Source: Patiria pectinifera
Taxonomy: Eukaryota; Echinodermata; Asteroidea; Valvatida; Asterinidae
DNA length: 64,000 bases
Assembly: GCA_029964075.1 (NCBI GenBank)
Contig: CM057135.1
Span: 7,673,001-7,737,000, forward strand
Reading direction: 5' to 3'
Below the pieces are notes generated by a model, which worked only from the letters and a program-made list of their open reading frames with translations, did not search any database and was not told the origin of the DNA. The position numbers and the translations under genes were made by a program. Of the stretch, positions 54,125-64,000 are shown piece after piece (position 1 is the first letter of the stretch; each line of letters opens with the position of its first letter).

Positions 54125-54686
54125 GGCAGTGGATATTTTGCCGGAGACGGCAAACCTTCAGTAAACGTTAGTTTGCCGGATATGCACTGAACATGCGCAG
54201 TTACTGTTTTTTTGTACTTAAACATTTTCCGGTGACAAATTTTAGTCTGGCTCCATGCCAATATTATCGTTGTATTTTTGTATTAACAAGATGGGAATCA
54301 GACCATTTTATAATTTCGGACTTTATTTCCCTTTAAAAAAAATCCTCCAGAGCTCCATATCTGAAAAAGTAATACTCTGCAATAAAATGTTTGAGACATA
54401 TTAAAATAATAAAAGAAGAATATTATTATATTTATTTGGGGATTGGAAAAAAAACCTTAAAATTGTGGCGGGGGTCAGGATTCGAACTCGGGACATCCCA
54501 CTCACTAGAGCTATTGCTTAACCACTGCACCAATTGTGCTACACAACTTTGGTGGGAATTTAATACATGTTATAATTCAGCCCTATCTTAAAGAGTACAG
54601 CGCCCTCTGTTGATATTGATTGCCGCCGGCAAACCTTTAGTAAACGTTAGGTTGCCGGCGTTACCTCCGGCAAAATATGCACTACC
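54125..54686. mobile_element. 562-bp element with 9-bp duplication (Mutator-like MITE)
   Basis: The ends read GGCAGTGGATATTTTGCCGG and the complement of GGTAGTGCATATTTTGCCGG, followed inward by GGCAAACCTTCAGTAAACGT-type sequence. TAATATTAA flanks both sides (54,116-54,124 and 54,687-54,695). The other arm of the inverted duplication has the empty site. The 9-bp duplication suits Mutator-like elements, inferred from duplication length only. Confidence 0.85.
54464..54545 (-). tRNA. tRNA-like sequence inside the MITE, probably a SINE head or pseudogene
   Basis: On the minus strand GTGCAGTGGTTAAGC resembles an A box and GAGTTCGAATCC an exact B box, at tRNA-like spacing. A cloverleaf could not be closed convincingly. 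Confidence 0.4.
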
Positions 54687-55132
54687 TAATATTAATGTAA
54701 ATAACAAACTGTTATAATGTTATGGTACGGTCTCAGTTACAGTTCATGATTACCAGATTCCTTCAACATCAAAGTTGCAAGAGAATTTCACAATTTTTAA
54801 GAACTACATGTATTTTGTCCAATGATTGTTGTAGGGAGGGAGTTAGGGCAGAAACTATTGTGACCCACATTAAATGTATATCGTCAATTGACTAAGGGTC
54901 GAATTAACAAATAAGAATCAGCCATGTCAGCTGATTTGACAAGTTTGGAGATTGGTTTGACATGTTTGAATTTGTTCATCATGTTTATTCGAAAGTGTGC
55001 TGCTGTATTTTGCCGACACCAAGTTCATTTGTGGACAAGTCGACTTGATCATTCATTCACACAAATAGTAGCAACGGTATACAATGTATACACACTCGTA
55101 AACGTTGCTATAGGTTTAGCCATGCTGTAGCC

Positions 55133-57564
55133 ACGTATACGCTTCGTCCATAATTACCTCCGGACTTTTGACGTTTGTTATTGTTTGGGCTCCATGTATT
55201 TTCCCTCGCAATTCTTTTTATACCAATGTGTAGGGAATTAAATGAAAAAGACATTTAAGATCGCCCGATTGATGTGTAGAGTTTGTCAGGTTGTGTTTTT
55301 GATATCTCGGAACAAAATCTCAATTACGATTTATTGCTCGCGAGGGGCAACTTGAAGTGGTGAACTTGTGACCCGGCCTACTGGTCATGGTCATTAAGGC
55401 TGTGTGTGCTGAAAGTTGAAGTTAAAGGTCACTACATTAATTTTGTGTGCTTCACAAAATAGGTTCTTCAGTTCTTTTCCCCTCCATTGAACCAATTCAG
55501 CTAAAACATGTAAAACTGAAAAAAAGGTTAGGAATGTGGTAACCAGTTCGGACCTCTATATTGCCACAAGATGAAACCTTGATTAAACTTCACAAAGTTG
55601 TCCTCCAGCCAAAAGTCAAAGTAGAAAATACTGAATAATTTACACTCTTTTTTACTAAGGCATCAACACAGCATTAAAATGGAGCAGAGTATATCTATTA
55701 ACCGACAATTAACTGCTCAATTAACTGGTTCATTTGCCATTTTATCCTTTTAATTTTCCCCCAGGAGGAATGCATGAGGAAACCACTCTAATATACCAAG
55801 GGGGCCGAAATCAAGAATGGCTACTGGGGAAAACAGTCTCCAGACCTTGCAGGTGGATGAATTACAAAGTAAGTTCATTTTTGCAAATTTGACGTTGTTT
55901 ACACACATGTGCTAAATATCCTGGTTACTGTTTAAATGTTTTTCTTTGTTCTTCCATGGATGCGCTGTAGAAGAATCTACATAAGGAATGAGTTACAACC
56001 TAACACGAAAATAACGTATTACGCATGGGTTTTTTTTCCGCATGTTACAAAGAATTATCAACTTGCCAATACATAACATTTCAATGTTTATAACTTTGTG
56101 GGGATTATGGGAATTGTTTACAATTCTTCACACATTTGTGAGTTGTGTCGGGTACACAATTTCCAATTATAGATGCTAATAGAATTCATGACTTGTTTTT
56201 ATATGACATGAGCTGCCAATTTTTGTTTGCGCTGAGAACCTTTACATACTGCGAGCATCAGTTTGTGCTTGCCAAACCCAAGTGAAATTCAATCGACAAT
56301 CAACATTTTAATGACTAGATCAGCAACTTGGCAGTATGATTTAAGTATAAGTGAACATGTAGGAATTGCCTTTGCAAATATTGTACTATGAACTTAGCCC
56401 GTAGGAGTCTGTATTGTGATCTTGTTCCTTTGAGTGATTTGCAGAAGGAATCCCTCAAATACTCCTCAAACTATGACTCCTCAGATGACCAGTGAGGACT
56501 TTTATATTAACAAATTTAGTTAAGAAAATATATGTTTGCTTTGCCAGTTTTGAACACTATGTTTAGGATAAAGACCAGTTGGAGTCTATTGTACATAGAG
56601 AAATAATTAGAGATATTCGTTACCCCAAAAAAGTTATTTTACCTTCATGGGGAATGAGTATTCAGTCCCTGCTTGATTCCATGGGTTTTCTCTAAAATGT
56701 CATTTCGGGGATTTCCTCCCGCCACTAAAATTGGAATTTCCTGCCACTTCCTCTACTATGCCAACAGACCCAACTGGAAATAAGTTGAGTTAGCCTACTG
56801 CCACATACATGACATAGGTGATCCCAGCCACTTGTCAAATAATTAATACATACTACTACTTCTACTTACTATACATGTACATGCATGTGTATAAGTCGCA
56901 AATCGCGGAAGTGACGTCAGGTTGCAACATTTTTTTCCAAATAGTTTGACTCCAGCATGTCCAGACAGTCTGATCGAGTAGTATAAACAGGGGCCCTACA
57001 CTACACATTCGCATTTTTTTTTTTAAATAGGGGGCCTATATTTTACTTCAGTGACAGAAGCCCTTTGCTTTTGTCACATGAGCTTACACAGGCACTTCAT
57101 ATATATGTGGGGTGTTTTTTTTCGCTCACAGAGTTGACCATGATTTATAGTTCACGACGAAGCAGACCATGCTGGTTAGTTATAATTATGGAGCTAATTT
57201 AACGATAGGATGCAACATTAAACCATACCTCCATGGTTAAACAAAATAAAGTTTCGCTGATTTTTAAGCTGAAAAGTAAAGGCTCAATAATATAATAAAA
57301 TCCCCATTATATCTTTGTAATTCTTCTTTTAATGACACTGGTAACATTATCTGCACACTATAACTGAAATTTGAGTGTTCATAAGACAAGTATTTTTGCC
57401 GCGATTTATCGAAGAAAATCCATACATAAACTTATCATTTTGACGTGTGATGCAGAAACGCCGTGCGAGTACGTTGAAATTTACCGCACAAACTGATGAC
57501 GTCATTCACAGTTTTTCCGAGCTGCACACGCATCCCGTATCTGCATCGTTTTCTAATGGTCCCT
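55133..57564. other. Spacer between the inverted arms
   Basis: AT-rich. Apart from the possible small exon at 55,817-55,869, nothing is recognised. Confidence 0.4.
55817..55869 (+). CDS. Possible first coding exon
   Basis: ATGGCTACTGGGGAAAACAG follows a purine at -3 and has G at +4. The frame reads MATGENSLQTLQVDELQ and then meets GTAAGTTC, a good donor. No downstream exon was found, so this is speculative. Confidence 0.25.
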
Positions 57565-58665
57565 ATTACGTGGCTACAGCATGGCTTAACCTATAGCAAC
57601 GTTTACGAGTGTGTATATACCGTTGCTACCATTTGTGTGAAACAACGTGTCCACAAATGCAAACTTGTCGGCAAAATACAGCAGCACACTTTTGCATGAA
57701 CAAATTCAAACCAATCTCCAAACTTGTCAAATCAGCTGATTCTTATTTGTTAATTTGAACCCAAGTCATTGACGATATACCCCTTAGTTGAGGGAGGGAG
57801 TTTTAGCAGAAACTATTGTGACCCACATTAAACAAGCATTGGATAAATTATATGTAGTTCTTAAAAATTGCAACTTAACTTTGATGAGGAAGGAATCTGG
57901 TAATCATGAACTGTAACTGAGACTGTATAATAACATTATAACAGTTTGTTATAAACATTAATATTACATCACTATTCTATGCTGCAACATTGGTATCTAA
58001 AGTTGGTTCTAAATAAAATCTTCTCCACTCACCAACTTTTTTTATCATCCAAGTCCTCCGTTATTCTTTCTATCAGAGTAGTAACGGCACCGTGAAAAAT
58101 GTGATCACGGTGATGTAGGCAACAATTATAAACACATTAACGTCCGTAAAATCTCCATCATACGTGTTTGCAAGAACAGCAATGAAGCCTTGAAATGTTT
58201 TTTTTACAGCCAACATCCATGATTTGAGCAATACGGTCTCCAACTTCATGTACAAGTACAATATTTATTGTTAACAGCAAACCCAGTCCTAGATCCTCTG
58301 TTCCTTGCTCTATGGTCCAACTGACTGAATTCAAATCTGCCACACAGGCAGTTTCTGGTATTGACTGGTATGCAAGGTTACGTGCACATCTCACTTTGGG
58401 TGAGACTGGGTAGCAGCGGAAGACAGTGGTTGTAATCTGACCTTGCACAGCATGTGGTCACTACTCTGTGTGAGACTGGCCTGTTAATTTTGTTCTGTGC
58501 AGCTTGCTGTTTTTTTAACTCCTTGTGTTTATGTATATAGCCTACTGCAGTACTGGTGAACAAAAGTTTGCTGAAAGTTTGAACAGAATTCTTTTAGATA
58601 TGACCGCTGGCAGGGTGACTAATTATGTATGGCTAGAGCAGAGTGTGAGGTTGTGTGTACGACTG
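57565..58665. repeat. Right arm of the inverted duplication
   Basis: It is the reverse complement of 53,398-55,132 minus the MITE. It has the uninterrupted MITE target site (TAATATTAATG on the minus strand near 57,965), several indels and clear divergence, so the duplication is old. Confidence 0.85.
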
Positions 58666-58677
58666 ACTACACTTTGA
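58600..58677 (+). pseudogene. Duplicate first exon, truncated
   Basis: It reads MTAGRVTNYVWLEQSVRLCV and stops after 25 codons. It aligns with the start of the 53,474 gene (MTTG...TSVWPEQSVSLCVRL), so the inverted copy carried the beginning of the gene in head-to-head orientation. Confidence 0.6.
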
Positions 58678-59139
58678 AACAGAACAACTGCAGCCTGCGC
58701 GCACCTTGGCCAATCAGAGTGCCAAGACGTTTACGGGTCATTGTTTTTGGCGCTGTGATTCGATTGGCTAGAACCTTGCGGGATCCTGCGTAAGGCGTAC
58801 TGAAGGCGCGCCGCATTGTTCATGCATTGTGCCAATTATTTTTTCATCATACCGGCATGACATTCCATTTCTCGGTTTGCACATTAAAATAAAAAAAAAT
58901 AAAAATACAGGAAATTGACGATAAAAAACAGACAATATTAAAACATTCAAAAAAATAAAATTTATTAATTAATAGAAGTGTTGCTTAAAATACAGAAAAC
59001 CTTAACAACACACACGGGTTGCCTGGTAATTGAATATGTGTAAATCCATTCAACATTGCACAGAAAATGTGAGATTCCACATTCAATTCAACTTTATGAG
59101 TCTGTTTGTTTAGTTTATTTACGTTTGATTTCAAGGTTT
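58678..59139. other. No recognised feature
   Basis: AT-rich with A-runs. Small open frames look like chance. Confidence 0.4.
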
Positions 59140-59430
59140 TACAAACGTTTTGGAAATTCCGTTTTCCAAACGTCACTGAAGACCTTTTAATCTAGGTTCA
59201 TTTTTTAACGTCCGACAAACGTTTTTTAAACGTACCAAAAGATCGTTTCACGTGGGTACATTTTCTAGCGTTCGCAAAATGTTTTTAGAACGTTTAAAAA
59301 AAAAAAATCGAAATTGTACATTAAACTGAAACGTTTTATGCACGTTTTAAAAACGTTCTTTTTTGTGACGAAGACGTAAGTGACCTACGTAAAACCTACC
59401 AAAACGTTTTTTGAACGTTCCTGGGATGGA
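59140..59430. repeat. AAACGT/ACGTTT-rich repeat
   Basis: AACGTTTT, ACGTTTTTTAAACGT and AGAACGTTT recur about every 20-40 bp. This density suggests a degenerate satellite or the end of a repeat element. Confidence 0.6.
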
Positions 59431-60946
59431 TCGCCATCATCATTCTTTTCATTAGATTCCTGTTGCACTTCACAACACTTGTTGGGCTTCTTAGTTGATA
59501 CAACTGCAGTTTTTGGCAAAGTGGGTGCTTCCCTGTATCTTTCACTCTCATCCAGTCGTTTGGCAATTTGCACAATGGGTCGTTTCCCTGATCTCGCCAT
59601 GCTGTGGACATTGTATACAAGAAATTCGTATAGAACACGTCCCTGATCATTAAATACACCATCAACTGCTCAGCATATGCATTGTATACTGAGGACAACT
59701 TCGGGTTAACTAGAATGCATGTTACAACACTCAATGCCGTAAAATGACTATACAACTGAGACCTCGAGATTCCTTTCAGGCAAGTTTTGCTTGTGTAGAG
59801 AAGAAATTGTCTTAACTCGGTGGCTTTCTACCTGTCTATCTCAAAAAGATGATAAGGCTTCCGCTGAAATTCACGAGTGACAGAATTCCCTAGAGCAAGA
59901 AGTTTCTTACTCGCACTCTTCATCTGTGCAGATCCCAGTCTAAAGTTAAGCAGCCTGCCTTTTCCTCGCCTCCAAATGAGGATCAGTTTCCTCATCACTC
60001 CAAGACAACTTTAATGCATGTAGTCTATTAGAAAAACTCTTAATCATGTCAATTGGCAGTTCACAAAATGGTGTATATCTGTGATGCTCTGGATTTGCTT
60101 TGGCCCGGAAGGATTCATCAGTTCTCTTTTGCAAATTGATTGTTTCTGGGTACGTCATTTTCCCCTTCCACTCTCCCTTTTGGTCACATTTGCACAACCG
60201 CAGTACCCAGAATACAACTTCATTCCCTTTACCATAGCTTTTGCAGGTGAATCGCAAATGATGCATTTCAGATGCACTTGGAGAATGTCTCCATCCACAG
60301 AAAGGCAGTTTGCCAAGAGATTTTCAAAATCGTTCACAGTGTCACGAAGAAACGTACGATCTTGAGGTTTACTAGAACCATACGCTAATACCACTGGGAA
60401 CACTTAAACAGGAGATGAATTACTTATACCGCATAGGATTGGCCACAAGCTTTTAGCAGTATCTTTATGCAGAGGAATGTCATCTACATTTAGCGTAACT
60501 TCGATCGATTTGGCATCATCTGCTACGTTCGCTTTACATGTCCGGTAGGCTTTAGTTAGTTGCTCATGTAAACCATGTAAACCAGACACATGTAATCCAT
60601 TCCCGACACCTTATCAGTCTGGACACTACTGAACCCACTTTGCCAATTTGCTTCTGAAAGAAATATCCGATTCTTCATCAGAATAATCTGACCTGTCTTC
60701 AAGCTCGGACTCGGATGTAACTGGAATGTCTGAATTAATGTCTCCCCAGTCATCGGAATCGCTGTCATCAGTTTGCTTTAAAAAAAAGCACCACTATCGA
60801 CTTCTACATGTACATCCATTGTTTTTTTTTTCATCGCTCTCGCTACTACTTCTTATATCGTCGAGCACTCTCCCCAATTCACGATATGCCCTCATCCACC
60901 TTTTCTTGTAATCTTTGCGATCTGAGGCTGACCATGATTCACACAT
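59385..60946 (-). pseudogene. Transposase-like gene, decayed
   Basis: It begins MCESWSASDRKDYKKRWMRA at 60,946, with an acidic linker (TDDSDSDDWGDINSD, SELEDRSDYSDEESD). Then, in shifting frames, come LNVDDIPLHKDTAKSLWPIL, FPVVLAYGSSKP, LKCIICDSPAKAMVKG and a Cys-containing CGCANVTKRE, and last MTYPETINLQKRTDESFRA. The order (D-rich N-terminus, NxDDxPL..S..LWPIL, ICD.PA..MVKG, HxxY.GC..C) is that of animal proteins annotated as transposase-domain proteins. I link them tentatively to the CACTA/EnSpm group. Multiple frameshifts and stops disable it. Confidence 0.6.
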
Positions 60947-62098
60947 TTTGCTAACACAAAATACAAGTACTTGGAACTAGAAGTAGAAAAGGACAAATGA
61001 AAATAAATACTGATTATATGTTGAGAATTGCAGGACTTCGCTAATTACCTGGAAAACAAAATTGTCCGAGTAATAAGGCCCCCCCCCCCCCAAAAAAGCT
61101 TCTGCTTCAGATTTTTTTTTTGCCTATTGTTATTTTCTGCTGATTGATTGGGGTACTAAATTATATGCGAATACCTATGCAAAATTCAGCCTAAACTATA
61201 TCCATTGCACTACAAAAGCCATAAAAGAAACGATACCAAAAAGTGATAAAAACTTGTTTGAATTATTTGGAAGAACTATTTCCCATATCTGGCCGTCACG
61301 TGTCACCCTGTGCAAAAATCGTATGAGACTGGTCTGAAAATGTTGAAGTGTTTACTCAGTAAATACTTTCTGATGGTTGATAGGGGAGGTCACTGCAGCT
61401 GCAGGGAAAAAAAAGTGATGGCCAGATATGGGAATCTTTGCATTCATTGTCAACAACATTTACGGTTAATAATTCTTAAAAATATTGGAAAATTCAGGTT
61501 GTCAAGACTCAAGACCATAATTCATAACGCCCGGAAACTGGCCAACACAGTCCGTATATCGCGCGGTAAAATAAAACTAAAGAACGGGTGATGCACTATT
61601 AGTGGTCAGGTTTTACGGCAGGAAATTGCAGTGAAACACGTTGCATCTTATATCAGTACAACCTCGAAAAAATCCTGAACACGGAAAATACATACACAGT
61701 AACATGGACAATACATACACAATAAAGAGAAATCAAGTTATGAATTAACTTGCAAAAAATCGTCTTTCTCCATCGCATCAAACATTGGTACAGGACCAAT
61801 ATTTTAAAATAAAGACTCTTTTTTGACCCGCAAGGTGGAGTACACCGGGCCGAATCCCCAATATCTCTCTCTGTCTCTGAGTTGTTATATTATAAGTGGA
61901 GGGCCGGTACTAGTCCAAACCCCCCAATATCTCTCCCGCTCTCCCACCAGACAAAAGCCCCAGGAGGGCCGGCACCAGACCAGACTCTTACTATCTCTCT
62001 CGTATTGAAGATCTCTCCCACCGGCCGATGTGTCTAATTGCTTATAAACCAAAAGTCTAACCTCTTAAGAAATAAATATATATTGATATATATAAATC
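60947..62098. other. No gene; inverted repeat and CT-rich segment
   Basis: A C-run lies at 61,079-61,092. An inverted repeat lies at 61,280-61,434. A stretch with ATATCTCTCTCTGTCTCTG and AGGGCCGGTAC/AGGGCCGGCAC repeats lies at 61,850-62,000, just upstream of the virus-style ORFs. Confidence 0.45.
61280..61434. repeat. 20-bp inverted repeat with 115-bp spacer
   Basis: TTCCCATATCTGGCCGTCAC at 61,280-61,299 faces GTGATGGCCAGATATGGGAA at 61,415-61,434, with one mismatch. It could be a small MITE or a folded RNA element. Confidence 0.8.
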
Positions 62099-62236
62099 AT
62101 GAATACGATACGGCCAATCGTTAAAGGGTATTCTAGATGGAATAAAGCCTCTCTGCGTGATTACATCCAGCGAGATATAATATACCGCACAATCGAAATG
62201 CTTATCTTTCTCGAAAAGTCTACATCGACGGGATGA
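62099..62236 (+). CDS. 45-residue ORF overlapping the next one by ATGA
   Basis: It reads MNTIRPIVKGYSRWNKASLR and ends TSTG, with TGA at 62,234-62,236. The next start codon is 62,233-62,235, a four-base ATGA overlap rare in animal genes and common in compact viral ones. No family was recognised. Confidence 0.4.
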   Translation: MNTIRPIVKGYSRWNKASLRDYIQRDIIYRTIEMLIFLEKSTSTG

Positions 62237-62676
62237 AAAACTACGAAGCTCAATTTAAAATATTGAGGAAAAAGACACTACATGAGCTCAAACAGATTGT
62301 AGATGATTACGATCTAGAGTTTACACCGACGGGTTACAATGGTCGATTTTTGAAAAAAGATTTACTCTCAGCAATTCAAAATTCTACGCAACCCCAAGAT
62401 TTTCAAGAGGCTGAGTTTAGAGCGACGAGGAGATTTAGAAACAACTTTAAATACTGGGAACTGATTCCTAGACTTTTTAACGACGATTTAGTCAAGTTTT
62501 TTTATACGCACAAAGATCAAATTGTAAATAAAATCAAGTCGGAATTGAGAGAGCTAAGAGGTTTAAAAGTAGAACTTGTGATAAAAATAAGATACGAAAA
62601 AACCAAACCAGATGGTACGATCGACACGATTGAAGCTATTCATTTTAGCGATTACACGGCAGTTTCACTTGCATAG
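62233..62676 (+). CDS. 147-residue ORF with SAP-like N-terminus, virus-like style
   Basis: One unbroken frame. Residues about 12-48 (LHELKQIVDDYDLEFTPTGY...FLKKDLLSAI) resemble a SAP-type helix-extended-loop-helix, a DNA-binding fold. The C-terminal half has KIKSELRELRGLKVELVIKI, a strand-helix pattern that I loosely associate with the region preceding polymerase B in Polinton-like elements. AT-rich codon use resembles 11-17 kb, not the host-like repeats. It ends at 62,676 with no continuation. It may be a fragment of a second element. It is the only unbroken virus-style gene of this length here. Confidence 0.4.
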   Translation: MKNYEAQFKILRKKTLHELKQIVDDYDLEFTPTGYNGRFLKKDLLSAIQNSTQPQDFQEAEFRATRRFRNNFKYWELIPRLFNDDLVKFFYTHKDQIVNKIKSELRELRGLKVELVIKIRYEKTKPDGTIDTIEAIHFSDYTAVSLA

Positions 62677-64000
62677 CGCACACACAATAAAGTGTCTGTG
62701 ATGCGTTAGTTTGGTATTTGTTAACTCGAATGCGCCTGTGACGTCACACAACATGGCGCTTTCCATGTTCGGAAAAAATGTGTCGATGTTCCGTCGAAAC
62801 AAATGTCAAAAATAGACATTTGAAACAAATGTTTTACAATTATTACTGACAGAGGGTGACGAAGAGTGATATGTTCTTTCATAAAAAAATAAAAAAGGGT
62901 GACAGATTATCTCACATTGTTTGTTTCGGTGAATTTTCGCTGAAATTTTTACTGTGCTCTGTGAATTTTATCGTGTAGCGAGGACTTAAGAACGATCCTT
63001 GAAGAAACGTTGATCCGGTGCTTCCGAAGATATCTTGATATTACTGCTATTATTCAGTAATTATTAAACACAAATCATACTTGTTCTTGGCTGGGACACA
63101 ATTGAAAACGAAATTCTAGGCGCTGAAAGTTACGCTACAATTCTGTGTTTCGCGGAGGATACGAACTTTGGATCGCTGGTTTACAATTTGTTATGCCGCT
63201 AGTACATTCAAACTGACGCGCGGGTACCAACCGGCCTGGCTCTGCATGCTTTGTGTGCGCTATATGAATTACGTACACGTACATGTACTGTGCGCATTAC
63301 GTACATGTACGTGTTTGAACCCAATGTATATGTACATTGTACATGTACATGATATTACGTACAGTCCGCGTTGACACCGCGGCCTCAAAACCCGTAAGAA
63401 TAACGCAATTTTCTATCACAAGAAACTTCAAGAATGCAAATAAAATACAAAAAAGAGTATCTTTAATACAAAGAAAGAACAGTCTGCTCTAGGCTGAAAT
63501 TCATTCTGGAACAATAAAAACAATCCCAAACTTTGCTACTGTACGTGTATGCACATGGAGGAATAAAGCACAATCCAAACATGAATTTGAGTTTAGTATG
63601 GGACACTAACCCCTACGAATATTCTGGAGGGTGTTGCTGAAAATAGACTCAAGCTTAAACAAAACAATACGAATTGTTGTTTTGCAAAGAACATTCTTTA
63701 TTTCACAACTAATTCACATCATTTAAAAACACTTTTCAGAGAGGTGAAGCTTTACAACAGCCATTCTTCACTATAAATTTTATACATGTAATGCAGGAAA
63801 TTTAAATTCTCTGAAACTAATCAGCAATACTCTTGAATTAGGATGATTAAATTTACTCTCACTGTCTCAACAAAGTGACATACATTATTGCATGAACTCA
63901 GCTTAGGAAATTAGGAAGGTTGAACATGTGATAAAACTATTGATAATCCAAAACAAGGAACATTTTGCAATTGATTTATAAAGGAATCGATTTAAATGTT
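62677..64000. other. No gene; ACATGTAC palindromes
   Basis: A CRE-like GTGACGTCACA with ACATGGCG lies at 62,740. TACGTACATGTACGTG-type runs lie at 63,265-63,365. Nothing else is supported to the end of the window. Confidence 0.45.

Larger units (their letters stand above)
53398..55132. repeat. Left arm of a ~1.1-kb inverted duplication
   Basis: In reverse complement it matches 57,565-58,665 across the first exon, the upstream region and up to GTAGCCACGTA at 55,132. Shared anchors include AGCAAACTTTTGTTCACCAG, CACACAGAGTAGTGACCA, ATGATTACCAGATTCCTTC and GTCAGCTGATTTGACAAGTT. The arm is longer only because a 562-bp element sits in it. Confidence 0.85.

Noticed and set aside
62755-62814. A short ATGGCGCTTTCC frame next to a CRE-like site as a host gene start
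   Set aside because: It ends after 20 codons with no donor site or homologue seen.

Overview
The window is animal DNA, most likely from a marine invertebrate. It is AT-rich and intron-bearing, has many TACATGTA-type palindromes, and is filled with animal-type mobile elements. No ribosomal RNA, CRISPR array or ordinary host gene with a recognisable cellular function was found. The species cannot be fixed from the sequence alone. Almost everything that can be named is a transposable element, a virus-like insertion, or a multicopy gene of unknown function, and most of it is decayed by frameshifts and stops.

Layout. 1-323 is the tail of an endonuclease domain of Helitron or LINE type. 1255-2605 is a 91-bp minisatellite. 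5.0-8.6 kb holds tandem and truncated copies of a Helitron-like family that ends in 30-nt hairpins, followed by a tRNA-derived SINE and a tRNA-like fragment. About 11.0-22.3 kb is an endogenous Polinton/adintovirus-like element. It carries a retroviral-type integrase, a small membrane-anchored protein, a major capsid protein remnant, a packaging ATPase with a clear Walker A motif, a cysteine-rich/HNH-like gene and several small membrane-type ORFs. This element was itself hit by a 1.2-kb insert and by a 3.9-kb non-LTR retrotransposon, and both are bordered by unusually long direct repeats of about 130 and 106 bp. A 5'-truncated relative of the retrotransposon (22.9-24.0 kb) and a 952-bp inverted-repeat element (24,382-25,333, 6-bp target duplication) follow.

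28.9-46.5 kb is a nest. A Ty3/gypsy pol gene on the minus strand is cut inside RNase H by a 14.27-kb element (31,008-45,279). That element has inverted ends starting TAGTATAG and a 3-bp ATC duplication. Its only sizeable gene is a five-exon minus-strand gene of the DUF7869 type with a D-D-D arrangement, so I infer it is the transposase of a little-described DNA transposon. Helitron-like copies sit in its second intron and a TTA-flanked MITE sits in an internal repeat, so the order of events can be read.

46.5-47.7 kb is a plus-strand LINE fragment. 48,573-50,756 is a non-coding LTR retrotransposon with apparently identical 252-bp LTRs and an ATTG duplication. It lies inside a coding exon of a multicopy gene of unknown function, whose N-terminal exon lies at 52.5-53.5 kb. 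The upstream region and first exon of that gene occur again in inverted orientation at 57.6-58.7 kb. The left arm of this inverted pair later received a 562-bp element with a 9-bp duplication. 59.4-60.9 kb is a decayed transposase-like gene. 62.1-62.7 kb holds two overlapping ORFs (ATGA overlap) in the style of the virus-like region.
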